The notes under the pieces: model-generated
Databases searched by the model: none
Told to the model about the DNA's origin: nothing
What the model saw: only the letters and a program-made list of their open reading frames with translations
Shown: positions 16,438 to 22,589 of the stretch, one piece after another
Position numbering within the stretch: position 1 is the stretch's first letter
How the letters are laid out: each line of letters begins with the position of its first letter
Source of the DNA: Caccovicinus sp051878975
GTDB taxonomy: Bacteria > Bacillota > Clostridia > Lachnospirales > Lachnospiraceae
Assembly: GCA_051878975.1 (NCBI GenBank)
Contig: JBJELD010000015.1
Location: 1 to 22,589, forward strand
Direction: 5' to 3'
Length of the DNA: 22,589 nt
Program-made: the position numbers and the translations under genes

Positions 16438-16460
16438 CCATAAAAGAAGCCTCTTTGAAA

Positions 16461-18719
16461 TTAAATTGTTTCTTCTTCCTCTGCTGTCAAAATCACCACT
16501 CTGGACCAGAAATCGGTACAGTGATCGGCTTTTGTCACTTCTCCGGCCGATGCGTCCGAGATGATCAGTCCGATATTCATCAGCTCACTTCCGTAAAAGC
16601 TTCCTTCTCCTGCGCCGTTTTCTGCCGCATCCGCCGTTTTGGCGCGGTAAACAAATTCCTCCTCAAGCCCCCTTAGCATCAGACGGCGAAATTCACAGTT
16701 TGCGTCATTCAGCATCTTAAAGTACATCACAATTGCCTGTTTTTTGTCCTCCGACACCACCATCCAGGCCGTCAGATTTCCTTCAAAGGGGCTCTTCAGC
16801 CGGTAAAACGTACCCGTGTGGATCAGCTTCCGGTATTTCTTGACAAATGCAATCTGATTCTTTACGAGCTGATGCTCCTCCTCTGTCAGCCGGTTTAAAT
16901 CCAGCTCATAGCCGAAGGCACCGAAACAGGCCACATTTCCCCGGCTCTCCAGCGGCGTGATCCGCCACAGCTGATGATTCGGCACTGCCGACACATGAGC
17001 GCCCATGGAACTGACCGGATACACATAGCTGGTCCCGTACTGAATCTTTACCCGTTCTGCCGCATCCGTATCATCGCTGGTCCAGGCCTGCGGCGCGTAA
17101 TACAGCATGCCCGGATCAAACCGCCCGCCGCCGCTGGCACAGGATTCAAACAGAATATGCGGGAACCGGCTGGTCAGGCGCTCATACAGATCATAAACAC
17201 CGAGAATATAGCGGTGGAAAATTTCGCCCTGCTGCCCGGCCGGATACCCGCAGGAAAAGCATTCCGTAATGTAACGGTTCATGTCCCATTTTATATAGGA
17301 AATTTTGGATTCCGACAGAATCTTTGCCACCATCTCATAAATGAAATTCACCACTTCCTTCCGCGAAAAATCCAGCACATATTGCTTTCTTCCGTGAGAC
17401 ATCCGGCGCCCCGGCGTGTGAATCACCCAATCCGGATGCGCGCGGTACAGTTCACTGTCTTTATTCACCATTTCCAGCTCAAACCACAAGCCGAACTTCA
17501 TACCCAGTGCCTCAATGCGCTCCGAAAGGCCTCGGATTCCGTTTGGAAGGCGGTCTGTGTTGGCCCACCAGTCGCCCAGTCCGCTGGTCTCCCCGCAGCG
17601 GGTGGAAAACCAGCCGTCATCCAGAACAAACAGCTCCACTCCGTCCTTTTTTGCCGTCTCGGCAATATGGACCAGCTTCTCCTCATCAAAATCAAAATAA
17701 GTAGCTTCCCAGTTGTTGATTAAAATCGGCCGTTCCTGATCCCGCCATTCTCCTCTTGCAAGGCGGCGCCGGTACAGCCGGTGAAAGGTCTGGCTCATGC
17801 CGTTCAGACCTTCAGACGAATACACCACCACGGCCTCCGGCGTCTGAAAGCCTTCTCCGGGGTTTAACTGCCAGGAAAAGCCGAACGGATTCATTCCCAG
17901 CATCATTCTGGTCACATGATAATTATCCACCTCGGCCTGTGCCAGGAAATTTCCGCTGTAAATCAGGGAAAAGCCCAGCACCTCTCCCTGAAATTCATCC
18001 GCCGTCGGACGTTTTAAGGCCACGAACGGATTATGAAAATGGCCGGAACCGCCCCTGGTGCTGTTCACCGCCTGAATTCCCGGCTGAAGATGCCGCTTTT
18101 TTACCTGGCGCTCCCTGCCCCATGCACCGGAAAGCTGGATCCATTCATACTCGTCATCCGGAAGATCCAGAGACAGGCTCATGGCTGTGGTCAGCTGAAG
18201 CTTCTGTGCCCCTTTATTTTCCAGCCGCACACTCCTTGCGACTGCATTCTCCTGCTGAAAAATCGTATAAATCAGCGTAAGCTCCGTCTCCAGCAGTCTG
18301 TCCCAGAGCAGAATTTCCAGTGTATCCGCTTCCTCCTCCTTCTCCGTATAGGTAGCCGGAAGTCCCTCCAGCTTCGGCTTTCCTGCATAGATCCGATGAG
18401 AAACGTAGGTAAAATCTGTAATCCGGCTTCCGTTTTCCTGCAAAAGCTCCACCGCCGGCATCCGAAAATCTGTGGTTCCGTAGGCCGGATACTCCTGCTT
18501 CAGATGATCCAGCGAAAAGGAATACTCATTTTCAAAGACATAAGCTGAAGTCGGACGATATCGGTTTTCCAGCAGATAGTCATAGCTGCGCTTCTCGGGC
18601 ACCCGCTTTCCGAAATACAGCTGTCCGATCTGCCCGTTTCTCAGAATCTTCATAATATAGCTGATCTGCTGATTAAAAAGATGAAATTCTCCCGTTTTTT
18701 CATGAAAAAGAATCGGCAT
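16461..18719 (-). CDS. aga: Alpha-galactosidase, glycoside hydrolase family 36
   Basis: Hydrolyses alpha-1,6-galactosides such as melibiose and raffinose. 752 residues, close to the roughly 730 of the bacterial AgaA/RafA type. An N-terminal beta-sandwich (about 1-325) precedes the (beta/alpha)8 barrel (325-650), which carries NNWEATYFDFDEEKL and VLDDGWF. The nucleophile is Asp479 in YIKWDMNR, aligning with Geobacillus AgaA Asp478. The acid/base is near Asp549 in WTSDDTDAAER. GQQGEIFHRYILGVYDLYERL and FESCASGGGRFD also match. No signal peptide, so it acts inside on imported oligosaccharides; no transporter lies in the window. Start at 18719: GGAGGG 7 bases upstream; a longer frame to 18902 crosses the promoter and is rejected. 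Confidence 0.96.
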   Translation of the reverse strand: MPILFHEKTGEFHLFNQQISYIMKILRNGQIGQLYFGKRVPEKRSYDYLLENRYRPTSAYVFENEYSFSLDHLKQEYPAYGTTDFRMPAVELLQENGSRITDFTYVSHRIYAGKPKLEGLPATYTEKEEEADTLEILLWDRLLETELTLIYTIFQQENAVARSVRLENKGAQKLQLTTAMSLSLDLPDDEYEWIQLSGAWGRERQVKKRHLQPGIQAVNSTRGGSGHFHNPFVALKRPTADEFQGEVLGFSLIYSGNFLAQAEVDNYHVTRMMLGMNPFGFSWQLNPGEGFQTPEAVVVYSSEGLNGMSQTFHRLYRRRLARGEWRDQERPILINNWEATYFDFDEEKLVHIAETAKKDGVELFVLDDGWFSTRCGETSGLGDWWANTDRLPNGIRGLSERIEALGMKFGLWFELEMVNKDSELYRAHPDWVIHTPGRRMSHGRKQYVLDFSRKEVVNFIYEMVAKILSESKISYIKWDMNRYITECFSCGYPAGQQGEIFHRYILGVYDLYERLTSRFPHILFESCASGGGRFDPGMLYYAPQAWTSDDTDAAERVKIQYGTSYVYPVSSMGAHVSAVPNHQLWRITPLESRGNVACFGAFGYELDLNRLTEEEHQLVKNQIAFVKKYRKLIHTGTFYRLKSPFEGNLTAWMVVSEDKKQAIVMYFKMLNDANCEFRRLMLRGLEEEFVYRAKTADAAENGAGEGSFYGSELMNIGLIISDASAGEVTKADHCTDFWSRVVILTAEEEETI

Positions 18720-18788
18720 GTCTGTTCCCTCCCGGTTTCCTGATGATATTCTTGCGGCCTCAGCCCTTTCGCTGCTGCCAATGCCTGT

Positions 18789-18794
18789 ATTATA
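18789..18794 (-). promoter_or_regulatory. -10 box of the alpha-galactosidase promoter
   Basis: A perfect TATAAT on the minus strand about 70 bases before the start codon, with no good -35 at 16-18 bases (TGTTGG at 17). This fits a promoter that needs an activator such as the AraC-type protein next door. Confidence 0.5.
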
Positions 18795-18822
18795 GGCAAA
18801 AACGCCGGAAACCAACAGGGAA

Positions 18823-18837
18823 ATTTGTGTGGCAAAT
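18823..18837. promoter_or_regulatory. Short dyad upstream of the alpha-galactosidase promoter
   Basis: ATTTG (18823-18827) and CAAAT (18833-18837) are 5-base inverted arms 5 bases apart, about 41-55 bases before the predicted transcription start. The position suits an activator site. The arms are short and AT-rich, so chance is possible, and AraC proteins usually prefer direct repeats. Confidence 0.3.
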
Positions 18838-18861
18838 CTGTTATTTTGTTGAAAAAGGCAC

Positions 18862-18898
18862 AAAAAATCTGCCGGCAGAAAAATTCCTGCCGACAGAT
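18862..18898 (-). terminator. Rho-independent terminator of the small exported-protein gene
   Basis: Minus strand: ATCTGTCGGCAG, 8-base loop, CTGCCGGCAGAT, then six Ts. This is a 12-bp stem with one G-U pair, starting 27 bases after the stop at 18926. It is the clearest intrinsic terminator in the window. Confidence 0.9.
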
Positions 18899-18925
18899 CC
18901 ATTTCTTTCCTGATTGTCTTTTTCG

Positions 18926-19402
18926 TTATTCGCCCAGAGCCTTATACTCGATTCCGTTTACCTGTCCCTTCTTGGTATAAAAGGTAAGGACACAATCATC
19001 GGACTTATAGCGGTATCTTCCCCGCTCCAGCTCATAATCTTCTCCGTAAGCCTCTTCCACCTCATCGATGGTCGAACCGATATGAATGCCCTCCGGGGTT
19101 TCTGTCTCATCCCCCAGGAACCAGATGGACTTCACACAGTCCCCTTCACCGGACGGATACGTGGAAAGCTCGAAGCCGTCATAGGTAAACACCTTTTCTT
19201 TTCCCTGATGTCTGCAGCTCTGCGCCTCGTAATAGCTCTCTGCCTTTCCCAGCTCACCTAAAATCTCGGACGCATCCTGATTCATAAAAATCTCCACGCC
19301 GTCCGCCTCAAAGGTAAAAGCCCAGCCGGTCAGCACGCCGGCCTGACAGAAGCAAAGCAGAAGCGCTGCCGTAATCAGGAATCTGCTGAATCGCCTTTTC
19401 AT
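18926..19402 (-). CDS. Small exported protein of unknown function
   Basis: 158 residues. The N-terminus MKRRFSRFLITAALLLCFCQAG is a signal peptide (basic start and hydrophobic core), probably cut near residue 28-30. The cysteines in the core do not form a proper lipobox. The mature part is small and acidic. It contains GIHIGSTIDEVEEAYGEDY followed by a beta-rich YRYKSDDCVLTFYTKKGQVNGIEY. That pattern resembles BamE/SmpA-like folds found in many clostridial exported proteins, where GxSxxEVxxxYG is recurrent; this link is only fold-level inference. Start at 19402: AGGAGAG with 6 bases to the ATG; the frame extends to 19450 but lacks such a site. It is a single-gene unit with its own promoter and terminator. 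Confidence 0.82.
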   Translation of the reverse strand: MKRRFSRFLITAALLLCFCQAGVLTGWAFTFEADGVEIFMNQDASEILGELGKAESYYEAQSCRHQGKEKVFTYDGFELSTYPSGEGDCVKSIWFLGDETETPEGIHIGSTIDEVEEAYGEDYELERGRYRYKSDDCVLTFYTKKGQVNGIEYKALGE

Positions 19403-19474
19403 CGTAATCTCTCCTATCTCAACACGGAAAAGCCTTCTCTTCCGCGCCAAAACGCTTCTTTCTTTTACATGCTA

Positions 19475-19503
19475 ATCATATCACGGATACATGGCGATTT
19501 CAA
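19475..19503 (-). promoter_or_regulatory. Promoter of the small exported-protein gene
   Basis: Minus strand TTGAAA (19503-19498) and TATGAT (19480-19475), each 5 of 6 to consensus, with a 17-base spacer. The predicted start is near 19468. This is the best two-box promoter in the window. Confidence 0.7.
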
Positions 19504-19547
19504 GAAACGAAGCTCTTACAAATCTTACAACTTTCTAACGATATTGC

Positions 19548-19568
19548 TGTTCGCAGACCCTGTGAACA
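19548..19568. repeat. 21-bp quasi-palindrome in the rpiB/exported-protein gap
   Basis: TGTTCGCAG and CTGTGAACA flank ACC, with 8 of 9 positions complementary and the ninth a G-T pair. It lies about 80 bases upstream of the exported-protein transcription start and about 80 bases after the rpiB stop. No T-run follows, so it looks more like a protein site than a terminator. Confidence 0.4.
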
Positions 19569-19605
19569 AAACGACACAAGCTCCCGGCTTCTTACATGCA
19601 CGGCC

Positions 19606-19635
19606 CCCGGCCAATCAGCGAAGTGATTGACCAGG
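19606..19635. repeat. 12-bp stem-loop after rpiB
   Basis: The arms CCCGGCCAATCA and TGATTGACCAGG enclose a 6-base loop GCGAAG. Ten Watson-Crick pairs and two G-T pairs form. It starts 14 bases beyond the rpiB stop but has a G-run rather than a T-run after it on the rpiB strand. It may be the 3'-end structure of rpiB mRNA or a dispersed intergenic repeat. The remaining bases of 19504-19648 show no gene. Confidence 0.5.
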
Positions 19636-19648
19636 AGTAAAGCGTAAC

Positions 19649-20089
19649 CTAACGATTCTCAATGTCCATGATCATATCCACCCGTCTCTGGTGGCGTCCG
19701 CCTTCAAATTCTGCTTCCAGCCATGCATCTACGATCATCTTGGCAAGCTCGGGGCCGATCACCCGGGCACCAAAAGCCAGAACATTGGTATCATTGTGCA
19801 TTCTGGACAGCTTTGCACTGTATGGCTCGCTGCAGACAACGGCCCGAACACCGTTCACCTTGTTTGCTGCCAGCGAGATTCCCACGCCGGTTCCACAGAT
19901 CAGGATCCCCAGATCGGCCTCTCCTGCCACAACGGCACGTCCAACCTTCTCTCCATATACCGGGTAATCGCAGCTTTCCGTGGAGTTTGTCCCAAAATCC
20001 ACGATCTCATAACCCTTTTCTTCCAGATAGCTTTTTATTTCCTGTTTTAATTCCACCGCACTGTGGTCATTTCCCATTGCAATTTTCAT
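19649..20089 (-). CDS. rpiB: Ribose-5-phosphate isomerase B
   Basis: Interconverts ribose 5-phosphate and ribulose 5-phosphate in the pentose phosphate pathway. 146 residues, normal for the RpiB/LacAB family. The N-terminus MKIAMGNDHSAVELK supplies Asp8-His9. The active-site Cys65 lies in LICGTGVGIS with Thr67, and His98 lies in RMHNDTNVLAFGARV. The lone RpiB architecture and the absence of a LacA/LacB pair favour ribose over galactose-6-phosphate isomerase. The start at 20089 has AAGGA 7 bases upstream and the usual family N-terminus. An in-frame ATG at 20113 has a stronger AGGAGG 6 bases upstream and would add eight basic residues; both could be used. It lies 83 bases after aroC. Confidence 0.93.
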   Translation of the reverse strand: MKIAMGNDHSAVELKQEIKSYLEEKGYEIVDFGTNSTESCDYPVYGEKVGRAVVAGEADLGILICGTGVGISLAANKVNGVRAVVCSEPYSAKLSRMHNDTNVLAFGARVIGPELAKMIVDAWLEAEFEGGRHQRRVDMIMDIENR

Positions 20090-20171
20090 AACTCGTTCCT
20101 TTCTTCCTTTCATTCGTCCCCTCCTGCCGCAGCAGCGCACAACGCGTCTCTGGCCCTGCAGCAGAGGCTTT

Positions 20172-20200
20172 ATTATACGATTTTTCCATTCAGAATGCAA
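20172..20200 (-). promoter_or_regulatory. rpiB promoter overlapping the end of aroC
   Basis: Minus strand TTGCAT (20200-20195) and a perfect TATAAT (20177-20172) with 17 bases between. The -10 box includes two bases of the aroC stop codon. It would let rpiB be transcribed independently of aroC. Confidence 0.5.
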
Positions 20201-21309
20201 GACTCATTCTTTCCATAAAATGCTGCAACCGAGTCCATTCTGGCCGTCATGTTCTGCAGAAGCAGATCCGCTACCGTCAGTGCAGCCATGGCCTCCACAA
20301 CTACCACAGCGCGCGGTACAATGATCGGATCATGTCGTCCCTGAATCTCCAGCTCCGTTTCCGCCCCATCCCTCGTCACACTTCTCTGCGGGGATGCAAT
20401 CGAAGGCGTCGGCTTGATGGCTGCCCGGAATACAACCGGCGAGCCGTCGCTGATTCCGCCGAGAATACCGCCTGCATGATTCGTCTTCTTTTTTATCTTG
20501 CCCGTTTCATCCAGACCGAATGCATCATTATTTTGGCTGCCGCAGGCCCGGGCTGCCGCAAAGCCGTCTCCGATCTCAAAGCCCTTTACTGCCCCGATGG
20601 AAAAAATTGCTTTTGCCAGGTTTGCGTCCAGCTTTTCAAACACAGGATCACCGATTCCTGCCGGAATACCGGTGATCACACACTCACAGATACCGCCTGC
20701 CGAATCCTTCCGCGCCATGGCCTCCTCCAGGAAGGCCTCCGCCTCGCGGGCGGCCTCACGATCCGGCATATACAGACGGTTGTTCCACATTTCTTCCAGA
20801 TCAAACCGTTCCGGCTTCACCTCAATGTCTCCGATTGCCCTGGTGTAAGCCTGGACCCGGATTCCCAGTGTCTCCAGAAGACGTACCGCAATGGCCCCGG
20901 CTGCTACTCTTCCGATCGTCTCTCTTCCCGAAGACCGCCCACCGCCGCGATAATCCCGGAAGCCGTATTTCGCATCAAAGGTAAAATCCGCATGTCCCGG
21001 CCGGTACACATTCATGATATTGCTGTAATCACGGGACCGCTGGTCCATGTTCCGGACCTCCAGCGCAATCGGCGTACCGGTAGTCTTTCCCTCAAACACA
21101 CCAGAAAGAATCTCCACCTGATCACCTTCCTGTCTCTGAGTGGTAAATTTGCTCTGCCCCGGCTTTCTCCGGTCCAAGAGCTTCTGAATATCCGCCTCAC
21201 AAAGCGCAAGTCCGGCCGGACAGCCGTCCACCACCACTCCGATCCCCGTTCCGTGGCTTTCCCCCCAAGTCATAATCCGAAATATATTTCCAAATGTAGA
21301 ACCTGCCAT
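20173..21309 (-). CDS. aroC: Chorismate synthase
   Basis: Catalyses the last shikimate step, 5-enolpyruvylshikimate-3-phosphate to chorismate, using reduced FMN. 378 residues. All three family signatures are present: WGESHGTGIGVVVDGCPAG near the N-terminus, the FRDYRGGGRSSGRETIGRVAAGA block in the first half, and RHDPIIVPRAVVVVEAMAAL near the C-terminus. Start at 21309: AGGAG 8 bases before ATG and the standard N-terminus STFGNIFRI; the frame runs on to 21417 but crosses the promoter and the pgl terminator. Its product feeds PheA, encoded about 9 kb away here. No other aro genes adjoin it. Confidence 0.97.
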   Translation of the reverse strand: MAGSTFGNIFRIMTWGESHGTGIGVVVDGCPAGLALCEADIQKLLDRRKPGQSKFTTQRQEGDQVEILSGVFEGKTTGTPIALEVRNMDQRSRDYSNIMNVYRPGHADFTFDAKYGFRDYRGGGRSSGRETIGRVAAGAIAVRLLETLGIRVQAYTRAIGDIEVKPERFDLEEMWNNRLYMPDREAAREAEAFLEEAMARKDSAGGICECVITGIPAGIGDPVFEKLDANLAKAIFSIGAVKGFEIGDGFAAARACGSQNNDAFGLDETGKIKKKTNHAGGILGGISDGSPVVFRAAIKPTPSIASPQRSVTRDGAETELEIQGRHDPIIVPRAVVVVEAMAALTVADLLLQNMTARMDSVAAFYGKNESCILNGKIV

Positions 21310-21385
21310 TCCTGTCTCTCCTCTATTCTTTTGCGCGTTCCATATCAAATAAGCTGCCAGGGTCTCTCCTTTTCCTGACATCACT

Positions 21386-21414
21386 AATATAATAGAAAAC
21401 AGGGAGCAATGCAA
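21386..21414 (-). promoter_or_regulatory. Possible aroC promoter inside the upstream terminator
   Basis: Minus strand TTGCAT (21414-21409) and TATATT (21391-21386) with a 17-base spacer. The -35 lies in the loop of the lactonase terminator and the spacer covers its 3' arm. Boxes are moderate, so this is tentative. Confidence 0.4.
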
Positions 21415-21441
21415 CACCTGAATTCGTGTTCCGCTCCCTGT
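21395..21441 (-). terminator. Terminator of the lactonase gene
   Basis: Minus strand ACAGGGAGC (21441-21433) pairs perfectly with GCTCCCTGT (21407-21399). An inner AACAC/GTGTT stem sits in the loop, and TTTTC follows. It starts 14 bases after the stop codon at 21456. Confidence 0.75.
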
Positions 21442-21455
21442 ATGTTCTCTGTATG

Positions 21456-22523
21456 TTACGAAATTTCCTGCGAATCTCCAATCTTTACGATCGCGCAGCA
21501 GTTCGGCTCATTTACCATGATCGGATTTCCGCACATGATCAGCAGCCCCTTCTCATAATCCACTTTAAAGAAGGTAATGCTTCCGCTTTCATGGTTGATG
21601 CAGGCTACGTGCTTCTGATCCGGGAATATCGCCACATCCTTCGGGTAATCCCCACTGATCGGCAGACAGCAGAGCAGCTCCAGCAGTCCGGTCTGCTCAT
21701 CTCTGGAAAAAATGCTCAGCGCATTATCACCCGCATTGGTACAATACACATACTTGTTATCCGGAGAAAGCCGCATCGCGCATGCAGCCGTCAGCTCAGA
21801 GTACTGCCTGTCCCCAATGGTAGGAATCGTCTGAATCCGCTCCAGCCTCGGAGCACGTTCACCGGTCTCATAAGTAAAGACATCGATGACGTTTTTCAGC
21901 TCATACATCAGATACATGAATTTTCCGTCGTCGCTGAACCGGAAATGTCTCGGCGCGGACTCCCGCTCACAGCGGATTGCATCCACCTGAATCAGCTTTT
22001 CCTCATCAAAACGGTAAATTCTCACCTGATCAATCCCCAGATCGGCTACCATGATAAATTTTTTATCCGGAGTCATACGGGTACAGCTAACATGCGGCCG
22101 GAAATTTCGCTCTGCCACAGAGCCATAGCCTTTATGGAAAACTCCGTCCACGATCTTCCCGATGGAACCGTCCTTCTTCAGGCTCAGAACCGTCGCCTTT
22201 CCATCGTGATAGCCCGACACGAAAATATAACGGTCATCTTCATCCGTAGACAGATGGCACCCTCTCATTCCTTTAATCTTTACACTGTTTAAACGGGACA
22301 GACTTCCATTGTCCAGAATCCGGAAAGCAACCACGCCTTCGTCTGCAATGGAATACAGATTGCGTCCGTTGTGAGACGCGATCACATAAGAGGAATTGTC
22401 CACCTCAACTTCACAGCGCTCTTTAAAAACACCCTTCTCAACATTCACATCATATACCGTAATGCCTTTTGCCTTTCCCGTGTAGGAATAGGACCCTACA
22501 TAAGCCATGTACTTTCCACTCAT
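21456..22523 (-). CDS. Beta-propeller lactonase, 6-phosphogluconolactonase-like
   Basis: 355 residues of the Pgl/YbhE seven-bladed propeller family, which hydrolyses 6-phosphogluconolactone in the oxidative pentose phosphate branch. It opens with YMAYVGSYSY and shows the repeated blade pattern (LSTDEDDRYIFVSGYHDG, MTPDKKFIMVADLG, FSDDGKFMYLMYEL, LSPDNKYVYCTNAG, IFPDQKHVACINHES). The family motif PRHFRFSDDGKF is intact. The usual PHxHS stretch reads RPHVSC, so exact substrate is less certain. No signal peptide, so it is cytoplasmic. Start at 22523: GGAG 5 bases upstream; the frame extends to 22568 without support. It is its own transcript, ending in the terminator before aroC. Confidence 0.88.
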   Translation of the reverse strand: MSGKYMAYVGSYSYTGKAKGITVYDVNVEKGVFKERCEVEVDNSSYVIASHNGRNLYSIADEGVVAFRILDNGSLSRLNSVKIKGMRGCHLSTDEDDRYIFVSGYHDGKATVLSLKKDGSIGKIVDGVFHKGYGSVAERNFRPHVSCTRMTPDKKFIMVADLGIDQVRIYRFDEEKLIQVDAIRCERESAPRHFRFSDDGKFMYLMYELKNVIDVFTYETGERAPRLERIQTIPTIGDRQYSELTAACAMRLSPDNKYVYCTNAGDNALSIFSRDEQTGLLELLCCLPISGDYPKDVAIFPDQKHVACINHESGSITFFKVDYEKGLLIMCGNPIMVNEPNCCAIVKIGDSQEIS

Positions 22524-22550
22524 AACCGCTCCAATCCTGCCACTCAAAAC

Positions 22551-22568
22551 GTGTGTAAATATACGCAC
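22551..22568. promoter_or_regulatory. 18-bp quasi-palindrome upstream of the lactonase gene
   Basis: GTGTGTA and TACGCAC flank AATA, six of seven positions complementary plus one G-T pair, 28 bases before the lactonase start. On the minus strand it contains TATATT, a possible -10. The matching -35 (AACCTA) is poor and the region runs off the window edge. Confidence 0.3.
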
Positions 22569-22589
22569 ATCGAGATAATGTAGGTTCTC

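Noticed and set aside
18720..18902. N-terminal extension of the alpha-galactosidase with a hydrophobic stretch resembling a signal peptide
   Set aside because: The extension spans the predicted promoter and the previous gene's terminator. A good ribosome-binding site and the normal GH36 N-terminus occur at 18719.
20332..21378. A 348-codon open frame opposite aroC
   Set aside because: Shadow of a fully canonical chorismate synthase; it reads as low-complexity Arg/Pro/His/Ser sequence.
1..22589. Mobile elements, defence cassette, CRISPR array, tRNA or rRNA genes
   Set aside because: No transposase, integrase, restriction, toxin-antitoxin or Cas-like protein, no regularly spaced repeats and no tRNA-like cloverleaf were seen. 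The gene content is metabolic and regulatory.

Overview
The window reads as chromosomal DNA from a low-to-mid-GC anaerobic member of Bacillota, class Clostridia, most likely Lachnospiraceae. This is inferred from protein style: a domain-permuted family 3 glycosidase with F5/8C and InlB-like repeats, a fused chorismate mutase-prephenate dehydratase, a CmpB-type membrane protein, a DUF815 ATPase, and strong AGGAGG ribosome-binding sites. There is no rRNA, tRNA, CRISPR array, insertion sequence or prophage. Almost every base is explained by ordinary genes, 12 of 14 on the minus strand. The long plus-strand reading frames opposite them are shadows.

Layout, left to right. 1-4026 (-): a large secreted GH3 enzyme that runs off the left edge. 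4374-4916 (+): a TetR regulator. 4930-8663 (-): polyphosphate kinase ppk1 and, upstream of it, a divergent Ppx/GppA-like protein, separated by 2 bases. 8792-12007 (-): an acyltransferase (plsC), pheA and a DUF815 ATPase, transcribed in that order. 12173-14269 (-): cardiolipin synthase followed by a small CmpB-family membrane protein. 14462-15538 (+): cytoplasmic asparaginase, divergent from cls and overlapping the 3' end of an AraC regulator. 15513-18719 (-): alpha-galactosidase (GH36) then its AraC-type regulator. 18926-19402 (-): a small exported protein. 19649-21309 (-): chorismate synthase then RpiB. 21456-22523 (-): a beta-propeller lactonase.

How the genes work together. Sugar capture is represented by the exported GH3, the intracellular alpha-galactosidase with its AraC regulator, and the pentose-phosphate-type enzymes RpiB and the lactonase. 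AroC makes chorismate, which PheA turns into phenylpyruvate. PlsC and Cls belong to phospholipid synthesis. Ppk1 and the Ppx-like protein form a polyphosphate pair.

I see no clearly new multi-gene system. The best leads are regulatory: terminators of two convergent genes embedded in each other's coding ends (ansA/araC); 11-base-spaced PhoP-box-like repeats before ppx-ppk1; a perfect 27-bp palindrome just downstream of the plsC-pheA promoter; a nested inverted-repeat element before the GH3 gene; and a Ppx-like protein whose signature motifs are altered.
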